From positions 1 through 37,250 of IMG/VR virus record IMGVR_UViG_3300020187_000085: DNA of 37,250 nt; one strand, written 5' to 3'. The position numbers and the translations under genes are program-made. The DNA is from a virus. The first letter of the stretch is position 1, and each line of letters opens with the position of its first letter. Below the pieces are notes generated by a model. The model saw only the letters and a program-made list of their open reading frames with translations, had not been told where the DNA came from and did no database searches. Shown in pieces: positions 24,336 through 30,585 of the stretch.

Positions 24336-25542
24336 TCTTGCCGATTGTGGGTCGGGCACTCTTGTTATCTAGGATTCCCCACAGCAGGGGCATAGTCCAA
24401 GCACCCCAGTCACCACCTAGATAGCCATCAGTCAGCACGATCACTGCCTGTGCGTTGATGTTGTTCTTCTGTATGTAGTCAGGCACACACTGCACCCTCG
24501 TACCTCCACCACCTGCGGGCTTGGTTGTTTGTGTAAGTTGTTCCAGAGAAGCACAAGCGCCGGGCACGTCACCGTACACCTCGTCACTGCACACCTTGGT
24601 ATCCCAGTACAGTATGCGAACGGATTCGGGCCTTACTGTATCGCACACACCCTTGATCTCACTCAGGCACTTGGTCAGCTCGTGTTGTCCGATACTACCC
24701 GACGTGTCTATTGCAATGACTAGCTCACCAACACGTTCTGTAATACCACTAGGTCGAAGCATGCCCATCGCTAGATGTCGTCTGCTAGGTTGTCTCCATG
24801 TGCTGTCGTCGTTACCTCGACACGTTTCTGTAATGAACTCACGTAACACCTCGCGCCAGTTAACCTCGGGCTGTAGCAGTTGGTCGATAGCTCGGTTGCC
24901 CCCACTACCTACCTTACCTGCGGTCAGCGCACCTTGGCGTATGGCTTGGTCGATCTCTTGTGCTAGATCACGCTGTTCATCTGCGCTCATCTCCTGCGCA
25001 CCTTCCCAGTCGTGCTCGTCTAGTCCTGCACCTGCACCTTCGCCCTCACCTTGGTCGCTGTCGTCTGGGTTATCTTCCTGTTCTTGTTTCAGTATCTTGT
25101 ATACCTGTGCCGTGTCCATGTTGCGGAACTTCTCATCGAGCAAGCCTATGTTGTTACCCTCTGCGTCCTTGGGCATAGTCGCAAACCCATCACGGTTCTC
25201 GTCGTCAATCATCAGGTTGATTACATAGTCACACGCCATGTTGGCTAGCTGTGCATCGTCTTTATATAGGTGTTCCCATGTAGTTAGATGCTTGAACAGC
25301 TTGTGGTATGTCTCGTGCAAGATAAGGAACCGGAACTCTGAGTCACTTAGTCCATCAGCAAACGCACGACCATAGTAGTCATCGCGTCCGTTAGTGTAGG
25401 CAGTAGGGCAGTCGTCCTTGATACCCTTCTCACCGATCATCAGTACACCTGCGAGCGCCACGTACTTCGGGTTGCCCATGATCGCTGTGATGTTCTTAGA
25501 CAGCCGCTGTTCGGCGGATAGTTGTGTGTTAATTGCTAGCAT
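24316..25542 (-). CDS. VWA-domain protein with putative metallopeptidase domain (DUF2201-like), MoxR partner
   Basis: A 408-residue protein. The N-terminal domain has an HExxH-type motif, HETYH (76-80), in EFRFLILHETYHKLFKH, followed by a helix with NMACDYVINL; this matches the putative metallopeptidase half of DUF2201-type proteins. An acidic, Gly-rich linker spans ~155-185. The C-terminal von Willebrand A domain has a complete MIDAS: DTSGS (279-283), Thr348 in GGGGT and Asp372 in TDG. Such proteins work with MoxR-type AAA+ ATPases, and the ATPase is the next gene upstream. GGAG sits before the ATG, with a perfect 19-bp palindrome six bases further upstream. The substrate of the pair is unknown. 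Confidence 0.85.
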   Translation of the reverse strand: MLAINTQLSAEQRLSKNITAIMGNPKYVALAGVLMIGEKGIKDDCPTAYTNGRDDYYGRAFADGLSDSEFRFLILHETYHKLFKHLTTWEHLYKDDAQLANMACDYVINLMIDDENRDGFATMPKDAEGNNIGLLDEKFRNMDTAQVYKILKQEQEDNPDDSDQGEGEGAGAGLDEHDWEGAQEMSADEQRDLAQEIDQAIRQGALTAGKVGSGGNRAIDQLLQPEVNWREVLREFITETCRGNDDSTWRQPSRRHLAMGMLRPSGITERVGELVIAIDTSGSIGQHELTKCLSEIKGVCDTVRPESVRILYWDTKVCSDEVYGDVPGACASLEQLTQTTKPAGGGGTRVQCVPDYIQKNNINAQAVIVLTDGYLGGDWGAWTMPLLWGILDNKSARPTIGKTLHINL

Positions 25543-25560
25543 GATTCGATCTCCATAATT

Positions 25561-25579
25561 AGTTATAGAATCTATAACT
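25561..25579 (-). promoter_or_regulatory. 19-bp palindromic element, copy 1 (VWA gene leader)
   Basis: Perfect copy of AGTTATAGAATCTATAACT (9-bp arms, one central base). On the minus strand it lies 6 nt upstream of GGAG for the VWA gene and touches the stop codon of the frame-shifted MoxR tail. A CTGACA hexamer 16 bp before TATAAC would make the right arm a -10 box here only. Confidence 0.85.
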
Positions 25580-25654
25580 TACTTGTCAGCACTAAACATG
25601 TAGTTGTTAGCCATGCACCAGTCTTGAAACTTCTTGTGCTGCACTACGTAGTCG
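25579..25654 (-). pseudogene. Detached C-terminal tail of the MoxR gene
   Basis: In the frame used after deletion of one copy of the 8-bp duplication (25655-25670), the MoxR protein would continue as RRDYVVQHKKFQDWCMANNY and end MFSADK at the TAA of 25579-25581, right against the palindromic element. As it stands, the sequence runs into TAG at 25644. The tail looks like true protein (Trp/Cys/Tyr-rich helix), and it fills the otherwise empty 65 bp before the element, so I read it as the lost end of the ATPase rather than as a separate gene. Confidence 0.6.
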
Positions 25655-26687
25655 CGTCGGCTCGTCGGCTGTACTGTGGTGCGCGTACGCCATTGACGAA
25701 CAAACCCTGTGCTTCCTTGGATAACCTGTTCATGTAAGTCAGCCAAGGGTCTACCCATGTGCGCTCGATAGTTGCTAGTGCTCGATACACCACCATGCAC
25801 ACAGCAGCCGGACTGTCAGGTACAGGCGCATTCATCGGGTCGTTCTCTATCTGGTCACGGGTTGGTAGCTTGTCAGCCAGTGCAATGAACGCAGCTAGGT
25901 CTAGCGCAGCTCGGTCACCAATCGTACCAATGAGCGCAGCGGTGAGCTGTGTGTCGTCCAACAAGTGGCGCATTTTGAGTATGTCACTAGCCCTGTGCAG
26001 TGAGCGTGGGGTAGTAAAGGCAGCACGGTTGCTGCGTGGGTGAGGTATGTAAGGGTTCTCGTCTGGGTTCTCGTACTGCTCGAAGCTGTGGAATAGCTCG
26101 GGCTTCTCCTTACAGAAACCAAGTAGTGCAGGGTCGAGGTTGTTGTTGATACCGAAGTCCTCGATGAACTCCATGTTGTCAGGGTTACGCATGGTCACTA
26201 CGGTGATGCGGTTACGAGTATGTGCAGGTAGCAAGTCACCTAGACCCTCCGCACCTAAGTTAGTTGTAGCGAACACAATACTATCAGGGTGCAGCTCATA
26301 CCCACTGTGCTTACGTTCGAGCATGATGCGGTTACAGGCTAGGATTACTGAGCGGTTACACTTACCGATCTCGTCTAGCATTAGGATTACAGGTTGGTCG
26401 GGCAGGTGTAGCCCAAGGTCTTCGAGTGGTACGGTCTTGAATGTCTTGCCGTCCTCTGAATACTTCACCATAAACATATCAGCCGAATCGACCATCGTTG
26501 TGCAGTCTAGGTAAACAGGTTTGTGAGTGGGTCGCATCAGGGCAATGATGTTGATGATCGAAGACTTGCCTGTGCCCATGTTGCCCTGCACTACTACCGT
26601 GATGGCTTGCCCGATAGTGTTGATGAGCTGTGCAGTTTGGTTGATGCCGAGTGCGTACATTGCTTGTGCTGTGTTTGCGTTATTCAT
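25644..26687 (-). CDS. MoxR-type AAA+ ATPase, C-terminus frameshifted
   Basis: A 347-residue AAA+ ATPase. Walker A is GNMGTGKSS (35-43), Walker B LMLDEIG (102-108), sensor 1 FATTN (139-143), and arginine-finger candidates lie in HTRNR (~156-160). A helical lid-like domain follows (PRSLHRASDILKMR). MoxR-type ATPases couple ATP hydrolysis to remodelling of a target presented by a VWA partner, here the next gene. The last five residues (ADATT) come from a frameshift caused by a perfect tandem 8-bp duplication; without it the protein would be 366 residues. The leader has a consensus sigma70 promoter and a 19-bp palindrome eight bases upstream of GGAG. Confidence 0.85.
   Translation of the reverse strand: MNNANTAQAMYALGINQTAQLINTIGQAITVVVQGNMGTGKSSIINIIALMRPTHKPVYLDCTTMVDSADMFMVKYSEDGKTFKTVPLEDLGLHLPDQPVILMLDEIGKCNRSVILACNRIMLERKHSGYELHPDSIVFATTNLGAEGLGDLLPAHTRNRITVVTMRNPDNMEFIEDFGINNNLDPALLGFCKEKPELFHSFEQYENPDENPYIPHPRSNRAAFTTPRSLHRASDILKMRHLLDDTQLTAALIGTIGDRAALDLAAFIALADKLPTRDQIENDPMNAPVPDSPAAVCMVVYRALATIERTWVDPWLTYMNRLSKEAQGLFVNGVRAPQYSRRADATT
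25655..25670. repeat. 8-bp perfect tandem duplication causing frameshift
   Basis: CGTCGGCT occurs twice in a row (25655-25662, 25663-25670) inside the MoxR coding region. Eight bases is not a multiple of three, so the duplication moves the frame to an early stop. Removing either copy restores an open frame to the operator-adjacent stop. Confidence 0.85.
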
Positions 26688-26706
26688 TGTGTTGCTCCAG
26701 TTAATT

Positions 26707-26725
26707 AGTTATAGAATCTATAACT
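26707..26725 (-). promoter_or_regulatory. 19-bp palindromic element, copy 2 (MoxR leader)
   Basis: Perfect copy in the leader of the MoxR gene, 8 nt before its GGAG. It lies about 40 bp downstream of the -10 box at 26767, that is, within the transcribed leader. Confidence 0.85.
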
Positions 26726-26766
26726 TTCGTTGCTGTGTGTTGGTGTTTCTTGCTGTTACGATGTCT

Positions 26767-26794
26767 ATTATAAGGATATGTTATGTTAAGTCAA
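26767..26794 (-). promoter_or_regulatory. Sigma70-type promoter of the MoxR gene
   Basis: On the minus strand: TTGACT (-35, 26794-26789), 16-bp spacer, TATAAT (-10, 26772-26767). The predicted start of transcription near 26760 gives a leader of about 73 nt containing the palindrome. The spacer shares TAAC and AACATATC blocks with the promoter at 29046-29073. Confidence 0.75.
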
Positions 26795-26799
26795 CTAGG

Positions 26800-27711
26800 C
26801 TAAAAGCCTAGTGACGGTAGGTTCTTGATGATCTCATCGACGTTGCGCTTGGTGTTGCTACGCAAGTACGGGTCTCTGCGTAGTCCGTCTGTCGTTACGC
26901 CTTTGAGTGCGTTGGTCAGGTCGATGCGTACCTGCTCCATCTTCGGGTCGTTGTTCACGTTACATGCTTTGAGTACATCTACTACTGTGACCACGTGGTC
27001 TACTAGCGTGCCGTGAAACCCAGTCGCGCGCTCACCCTCGCCATAGTCGAGCATCTTAGACATGTGCTGTAGAGGTTCCAGAACACGTTGCCATACGTCG
27101 CTCATCGCGCTGGTTAACTGCTCGTCATAGAACTTACTGTAGCTTTCTTCTAGTACCGCTTTGGCTTCGGTGTTTATGTCCAGTCGGAAGTCGCCTCGCT
27201 CAGGTACAGGCATGTAGTTCACGCGTATCTTAAACTTACTGCGTACTGTCTCGACCGAAGGGTAGTCGTCTGGGTTATACAATGTGCCTAGCTTGGCTTG
27301 CGTGTCTGCTACCTCCCACGAATACGCATCTAAAAACTCCTCAACTAGTTGGCGAAAGTTCTCCATCATCTCGTCCATGTGTCGCTTGTAGTCTAAGAAG
27401 TAGTTGTTGGTGAGGAGTCTGTGCCCCATGTTAGACCAAGGTAGCGTAGCGTTACGGTGGAAAGACCTTATGGTTTCCCTGTATGTTTTGATAGCTTTCA
27501 GTTCTTCGCAGTCTACTAGCAGGTCTTTTGTTACCCTCGCTGCATTCTTCTTGGCGTTATTCCTAGAGGTAACGTCGTTGGTTGCCTTCTTATCCTTCTT
27601 GCGCCCCTCCCAGATACCTATACTTAGTTCTGCTAACAGTGCGCTGCTAGCGATAGAGGGTGCGTGGTTTGTCTGTGGTGCTACGTGTAGCTGAGTTACG
27701 GTTGCGTTCAT
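26800..27711 (-). CDS. DUF3150-like protein of the MoxR/VWA module
   Basis: A 303-residue protein. The N-terminal region has ELSIGIWEGRKKDKKATND, then a charged helix, and RNATLPWSNMGHRLLTNNYFLDY; this order matches my recollection of DUF3150-type proteins, which are often encoded beside MoxR (CobS-like) and VWA (CobT-like) genes in phages and integrative elements. Long helices fill the middle (MDEMMENFRQLVEEFLDAY), with beta strands near ~170-190. It has no catalytic motif and may be the third, structural component. AAGGAG precedes the ATG. It ends only 6 bp before the -35 of the MoxR promoter. Confidence 0.6.
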   Translation of the reverse strand: MNATVTQLHVAPQTNHAPSIASSALLAELSIGIWEGRKKDKKATNDVTSRNNAKKNAARVTKDLLVDCEELKAIKTYRETIRSFHRNATLPWSNMGHRLLTNNYFLDYKRHMDEMMENFRQLVEEFLDAYSWEVADTQAKLGTLYNPDDYPSVETVRSKFKIRVNYMPVPERGDFRLDINTEAKAVLEESYSKFYDEQLTSAMSDVWQRVLEPLQHMSKMLDYGEGERATGFHGTLVDHVVTVVDVLKACNVNNDPKMEQVRIDLTNALKGVTTDGLRRDPYLRSNTKRNVDEIIKNLPSLGF

Positions 27712-27713
27712 GG

Positions 27714-27908
27714 TTATTGCTCCTTAGTTAGTAAGTCGTTGATGGTTCGGTCGATCAGGTTATTGAGAGCCACGCTGTGTGGCAGGTTCTCCATCGCGTC
27801 AAACAAGGCATGCCTATACATGCCGTCCTCTAAAAACTTCCGCTCGTTCTCGGTCAGCTCCACCTCATCCACCCAGTCCAGTGTCGCGTTATCGTTCAAG
27901 TCTTTCAT
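27714..27908 (-). CDS. Small acidic hypothetical protein
   Basis: A 64-residue protein, acidic N-terminal half (WVDEVELTENERKFLEDG) and helical C-terminus. GGAGG lies ten bases before the ATG. It is two bases upstream of the DUF3150-like gene, so the two are co-translated. No family recognised. Confidence 0.55.
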   Translation of the reverse strand: MKDLNDNATLDWVDEVELTENERKFLEDGMYRHALFDAMENLPHSVALNNLIDRTINDLLTKEQ

Positions 27909-28071
27909 GGTCGGTTATCCTCCACAGGTAGTTAAACAAGTTTATGTGCGCAGCGCATGGCTCGCAGAAGTCGTTCCCTTTAGTTGCACGTATCTGCGCA
28001 CTGCACATCTCGCAGGGTTTTTTGTTGGTAACGGTGTAATGCTTGGGTTTGGGCTTTGGTTGTGCTGTCAC
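27889..28071 (-). CDS. Small zinc-finger-like protein
   Basis: A 60-residue protein with two CxxC pairs, CEMC and CEPC, about 13 residues apart, which could bind one zinc. The N-terminus is basic and Pro/Lys-rich (AQPKPKPKHY). The start is GTG with an excellent AGGAGG seven bases upstream, and shares a base with the upstream stop (TAGTG). Possibly nucleic-acid-binding. Confidence 0.6.
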   Translation of the reverse strand: MTAQPKPKPKHYTVTNKKPCEMCSAQIRATKGNDFCEPCAAHINLFNYLWRITDHERLER

Positions 28072-28307
28072 TACTCGTCCTCCTCTGTTCCTAGATAAAC
28101 AAGTTTGCGTATGGCATAGAACGACACCACTGCGCTAGGCAGTAGCCAAACCAATCCGAGCGTAAGCCCAAATTTCTTAGCTGCCAGATCGGACAACACC
28201 ATAAGCACGAGGGTCATAGGTATGCCCATGAAAACTAGCGTAAGCCCAAACTGTTCATTCAGCCGACTTTCGCGCCTTTCCTTCGCCCACAATTCGTAAT
28301 CTTTCAT
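28071..28307 (-). CDS. Small membrane protein, two predicted transmembrane segments
   Basis: A 78-residue protein. After a charged N-terminal helix (MKDYELWAKERRESRLNEQ) come two hydrophobic segments, roughly FGLTLVFMGIPMTLVLMVL and FGLTLGLVWLLPSAVVSFY, separated by a basic DLAAKK turn, and an acidic end. The two-segment layout would suit a class II holin or another inner-membrane protein, but it is far from the lysis gene at 19849. ATG 28307 overlaps the stop of the upstream gene (ATGA). Confidence 0.6.
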   Translation of the reverse strand: MKDYELWAKERRESRLNEQFGLTLVFMGIPMTLVLMVLSDLAAKKFGLTLGLVWLLPSAVVSFYAIRKLVYLGTEEDE

Positions 28308-28513
28308 AACAACATCCCCAAAAAGACTAGGCAGTAAATGCCTGTGAACAATCCCAGTACACCAACGCCTCGCGCCATCCACACCCAAGCAGGTAACTCC
28401 TCTTCCTTCCAAGCGTACTTGTTATCGGGGTCGTGCAGGTTCAGCTTCGCATAGGGTTTGTACACTTCGCCGACTGCGTGGTTTGGTGTTCGGTTTAGCT
28501 TGATTACTTTCAT
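28304..28513 (-). CDS. Small protein with one C-terminal membrane segment
   Basis: A 69-residue protein. Polar N-terminal ~40 residues, then WVWMARGVGVLGLFTGIYCL and more hydrophobic residues to the end, a single likely transmembrane anchor. ATG 28513 has GGAG before it and a perfect 19-bp palindrome six bases further upstream; its start overlaps the stop of the upstream gene. It is followed by the two-segment membrane protein, so the pair may act together at the inner membrane. Confidence 0.6.
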   Translation of the reverse strand: MKVIKLNRTPNHAVGEVYKPYAKLNLHDPDNKYAWKEEELPAWVWMARGVGVLGLFTGIYCLVFLGMLL

Positions 28514-28725
28514 GACTGCTCTCCACAATTAGTTATAGAATCTATAACTTTCCGGTCTGGGTTAAGGTCGTAGAACCTCGCGCGCTCAGTACGTGCGAAC
28601 TTTGCTAGCATGACGCCACATTCGAAACAGGTGGTGAATCCCGCGTTAGCACGGGACTGGTCATATAAGGTGTCGCACATTAAACAGCCGACTTCGGTCA
28701 GCAGATGTATTTTTGCTTTGCTCAT
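28510..28725 (-). CDS. Zinc-ribbon-like small protein
   Basis: A 71-residue protein with two CxxC pairs, CLMC and CFEC, about 16 residues apart. The C-terminal residues KVIDSIT are encoded by the 19-bp palindrome (28531-28549), so coding and regulatory sequence coincide. GGAGG lies seven bases before the ATG, which overlaps the upstream stop (ATGA). Probably a small nucleic-acid or protein-binding zinc protein. Confidence 0.6.
   Translation of the reverse strand: MSKAKIHLLTEVGCLMCDTLYDQSRANAGFTTCFECGVMLAKFARTERARFYDLNPDRKVIDSITNCGEQS
28531..28549 (-). promoter_or_regulatory. 19-bp palindromic element, copy 3 (inside a coding sequence)
   Basis: Perfect copy within the last codons of the 71-residue zinc-ribbon-like gene, 6 nt upstream of the GGAG of the 69-residue membrane-anchored protein gene. 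Confidence 0.8.
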
Positions 28726-28946
28726 TGGGTAACCTCCGCGTGTCGGGCGTGACGCTCTCTTAAATCACGCAGTATGTACTCGACCGCTTCTAGCTTCGGC
28801 GGGTTACGCTCGGTGAGCGCGATCAACGCTCTTTCCAAATCCCTTTCGGTATCGTCGGCTAACATGCGCAGCTTGTGTTCTGCATCAGCCAGCTCGTCGT
28901 GCTTGTGAATTAGTTGGTGCCTGTAGTACTCCACGTTTTTGCTCAT
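28722..28946 (-). CDS. Small coiled-coil protein, first gene of leftward unit
   Basis: A 74-residue, mostly helical and charged protein (YYRHQLIHKHDELADAEHKLRML...YILRDLRERHARH). AGGAG precedes the ATG, and a perfect 19-bp palindrome lies eight bases further upstream. It is the first gene after the consensus promoter at 29046-29073 and overlaps the next start (ATGA), so it leads the leftward unit. Function unknown. Confidence 0.6.
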   Translation of the reverse strand: MSKNVEYYRHQLIHKHDELADAEHKLRMLADDTERDLERALIALTERNPPKLEAVEYILRDLRERHARHAEVTQ

Positions 28947-28967
28947 ACTGTCTTGCTCCTGTTAATT

Positions 28968-28986
28968 AGTTATAGAATCTATAACT
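28968..28986 (-). promoter_or_regulatory. 19-bp palindromic element, copy 4 (leader of 74-aa gene)
   Basis: Perfect copy, 8 nt before the GGAG of the 74-residue gene and about 60 bp downstream of the -10 box at 29046, again inside the transcribed leader. Confidence 0.85.
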
Positions 28987-29045
28987 TTTTGTTATGTTGA
29001 AAACATGTTTGTGTAACTTGGCTGTTACCCCGAAACACAATAACT

Positions 29046-29073
29046 ATTATACGTTGATATGTTGTTAAGTCAA
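29046..29073 (-). promoter_or_regulatory. Sigma70-type promoter of the leftward 28.9-kb unit
   Basis: On the minus strand: TTGACT (29073-29068), 16-bp spacer, TATAAT (29051-29046). It is nearly the twin of the MoxR promoter, sharing the -35, the -10 and AG after it, and AACATATC in the spacer. It would transcribe the 74-residue gene and the genes behind it. Confidence 0.75.
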
Positions 29074-29202
29074 GTGCTGTGCTTTTTGGTTATGTTTAGT
29101 TATTGGCGGTGTTGTTTTGGTAATATTCCAAATATTCTTTTTATACAAAAGAGGGGCGAAAAAAAGAATAATGTAAGTGCTTGATATTGCTAGGTTTGGT
29201 TT

Positions 29203-29238
29203 TGTAATCTTCTTTTTTGGCTGTAATCTTCTTTTTTG
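29203..29238. repeat. 17-bp direct repeat, period 19
   Basis: TGTAATCTTCTTTTTTG occurs at 29203-29219 and again at 29222-29238, separated by two bases. It lies in the AT-rich candidate origin region and resembles iterons or a slippage product. Confidence 0.8.
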
Positions 29239-29654
29239 AAAATGGCTGATTTTGACGTAAGTGCTTGATTAGATTGAAGTTGGCTTTGTATTATTCTTTT
29301 TTGGCTTTTTTAGACATAGGCTAGGGAATTTTATAGGCAAAAGGGGGGTAAACGAACAGTACGGCAACGTGTTCTGGTAAGTGCCCAACTGGGTCTTTTT
29401 ACTTTTCTTATTATTATAATAAAAAAAGAATAATATAGTAGTAATAGGTAAAAAAGGGCTAAATCTATACACCTACAAAGCACTACTCTTTAACAAACAA
29501 AGTTAAACGACACTAAACGATAAAGGGCAAAATGCCCTACCCAAAAAAGAATAATAGAATAATAGGTAACAAAGTCTAACGAATTCAATAGCTTGCGCGT
29601 GCATGGCAAAACACCGAAAAAGAAGATTAGTTAATTTTTTGCACTTTGTAGGAA

Positions 29655-29673
29655 AGTTATAGAATCTATAACT
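29655..29673 (-). promoter_or_regulatory. 19-bp palindromic element, copy 5 (no adjacent gene)
   Basis: Perfect copy in the AT-rich intergenic region. No Shine-Dalgarno or credible start codon lies downstream on the minus strand, unlike copies 1-4, so here it may act as a DNA site. Confidence 0.75.
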
Positions 29674-29684
29674 TTTTGGCTGTC

Positions 29685-29765
29685 AGGCGGCACGCCGCTA
29701 GATAACTGGTCTCGCTTGGTTTGAACTGCGCGCGCTTCGTAGGCGGCACGCTGCTAGGTAACTGG
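29685..29765. repeat. 25-bp GC-rich direct repeats, 56 bp apart
   Basis: Units at 29685-29709 and 29741-29765 match at 23 of 25 bases (AGGCGGCACG followed by C/T GCTAG, then A/G TAACTGG). Each contains GGCG-GCA-CGCC-like dyad symmetry, perfect in the first unit. They lie just right of palindrome copy 5 and contrast with the AT-rich surroundings. Confidence 0.75.
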
Positions 29766-29880
29766 CATCGTTTGCTTGGCGCGATGTGGTGGGGCAGGGA
29801 TTGTACTGATACGCAAAGTGGTTGGGTGTTAGATAGAGAAACGTATTGGAGAGGGTGATAGGGGCAGGAATTACAGGCAC

Positions 29881-29904
29881 AAAAAAGCCGCCTTGCGGCG
29901 GCTT
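29881..29904 (-). terminator. Intrinsic terminator of the 188-aa gene
   Basis: 8-bp stem AAGCCGCC/GGCGGCTT with a TTGC loop (29885-29892 with 29897-29904). On the minus strand it is followed by a T-run (six A at 29881-29886 on the plus strand). It lies 18 bp beyond the stop of the leftward gene at 29922. Confidence 0.85.
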
Positions 29905-29921
29905 AGTGTAACGTGGTGGGT

Positions 29922-30488
29922 TTACTTGCCTTTGATTGAGTTAAGCTTTTCGAGTAGATCGCCGATTAGCTTTTTAATCTCATCCCTTTTCGCTTCGGTT
30001 AATTGCGACACCGGTATAGCGTTAACTACATCGCGGCCAGTCGATACGTGCTCAATATAAGACTTGAGCGGCGTGGCGCTTGTATTGTTCGCGGCCGGTG
30101 CTGCCGGTGTTGCCGACTGATTAGTCGATCCGCCAGTAGCGCGTTCTACTTTAGGTTCACGCGCTTTGAGTAGCCGCGCAATATCACCCATTCGAGCGCC
30201 GATCTTTTGTTGAATGGTTTTCTTGAGCGCCTTGGTCGCATCGTCCATCGACTTGGTATCGGCGACTAAAAGCTTGCGATCGGCGACTGTGAAAGCGGCG
30301 ACTACCGCCTTTTTAAGCGCTACGTAGTCAGTGCGATCTAATCCCTTCGCGGGTGCCTTGAAATCTACCGAGCGCATTCCATCGGCGTAGAGTTCATCGA
30401 GAGGTTTAACAAGCGCCTTCTCTTTTGACTCGATAGTCTTGGTAGCGGCAGTTACGTTCGCGAGGATTGTAGTAGTAGTTTTTTGCAT
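29922..30488 (-). CDS. Hypothetical helical protein of unusual codon use
   Basis: A 188-residue protein, Lys/Ala/Thr-rich. Residues 1-110 look helical (ATKTIESKEKALVKPLDEL, KALKKTIQQKIGARMGDIARLL), then a Ser/Thr/Ala/Pro linker (~117-140) and a C-terminal helix (EAKRDEIKKLIGDLLEKLNSI). It stands alone, with its own promoter, terminator and an upstream palindromic element, so it is transcribed separately. Its codons (many TCG, GCG, GAT, CTC) and frequent GATC sites differ from neighbouring genes, which suggests later acquisition. A DNA-binding or regulatory role is possible because of the basic helices and the location beside the candidate origin, but no motif proves it. GGAG lies seven bases before the ATG. 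Confidence 0.65.
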   Translation of the reverse strand: MQKTTTTILANVTAATKTIESKEKALVKPLDELYADGMRSVDFKAPAKGLDRTDYVALKKAVVAAFTVADRKLLVADTKSMDDATKALKKTIQQKIGARMGDIARLLKAREPKVERATGGSTNQSATPAAPAANNTSATPLKSYIEHVSTGRDVVNAIPVSQLTEAKRDEIKKLIGDLLEKLNSIKGK

Positions 30489-30540
30489 GGTATTGCTCCA
30501 GCCGGTTTATCTGGGCGATATTGCCCCCGACTTGGTAACC

Positions 30541-30569
30541 ATTAGAACATCTTTCCGTATCGTTTGCAA
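30541..30569 (-). promoter_or_regulatory. Possible promoter of the 188-aa gene
   Basis: On the minus strand: TTGCAA (-35), 17-bp spacer, TCTAAT (-10). The predicted transcript starts about 46 nt before the ATG at 30488. The match to consensus is moderate. Palindrome copy 6 lies just upstream, at about -50 to -70. Confidence 0.45.
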
Positions 30570-30585
30570 GCGTTTTATGGTGTTT

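Larger units (their letters stand above)
28987..29921. other. AT-rich intergenic region with repeats, candidate origin
   Basis: About 930 bp without a convincing gene. It holds a leftward promoter near 29046-29073, two copies of GTAAGTGCTTGAT (29173-29185, 29257-29269), a 19-bp-period direct repeat (29203-29238), three direct and one inverted copy of AAAAAAGAATAAT (29160, 29422, 29543; inverted 29290-29302), an AGGGCA/TGCCCT hairpin near 29524-29538, a perfect 19-bp palindrome, GC-rich 25-bp direct repeats and a terminator at the right end. Very high A+T plus iteron-like repeats suggests a replication origin; direct evidence is lacking. Confidence 0.45.

Noticed and set aside
25561-25602. The palindrome as the -10 box of a sigma70 promoter for every copy
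   Set aside because: CTGACA at 16 bp fits only copy 1; copies 2-5 lack a -35 at usable spacing, and copies 2 and 4 lie downstream of better promoters.
29269-29472. Short minus-strand frame in the AT-rich region
   Set aside because: Its codon content follows poly-A/T repeats (NNKKSKKT), it has no Shine-Dalgarno and no family resemblance.
29698-29880. 60-residue minus-strand frame
   Set aside because: It runs through the GC-rich direct repeats, lacks a ribosome site and does not look like protein.
28987-29921. CRISPR array
   Set aside because: The repeats are few, short and irregularly spaced.
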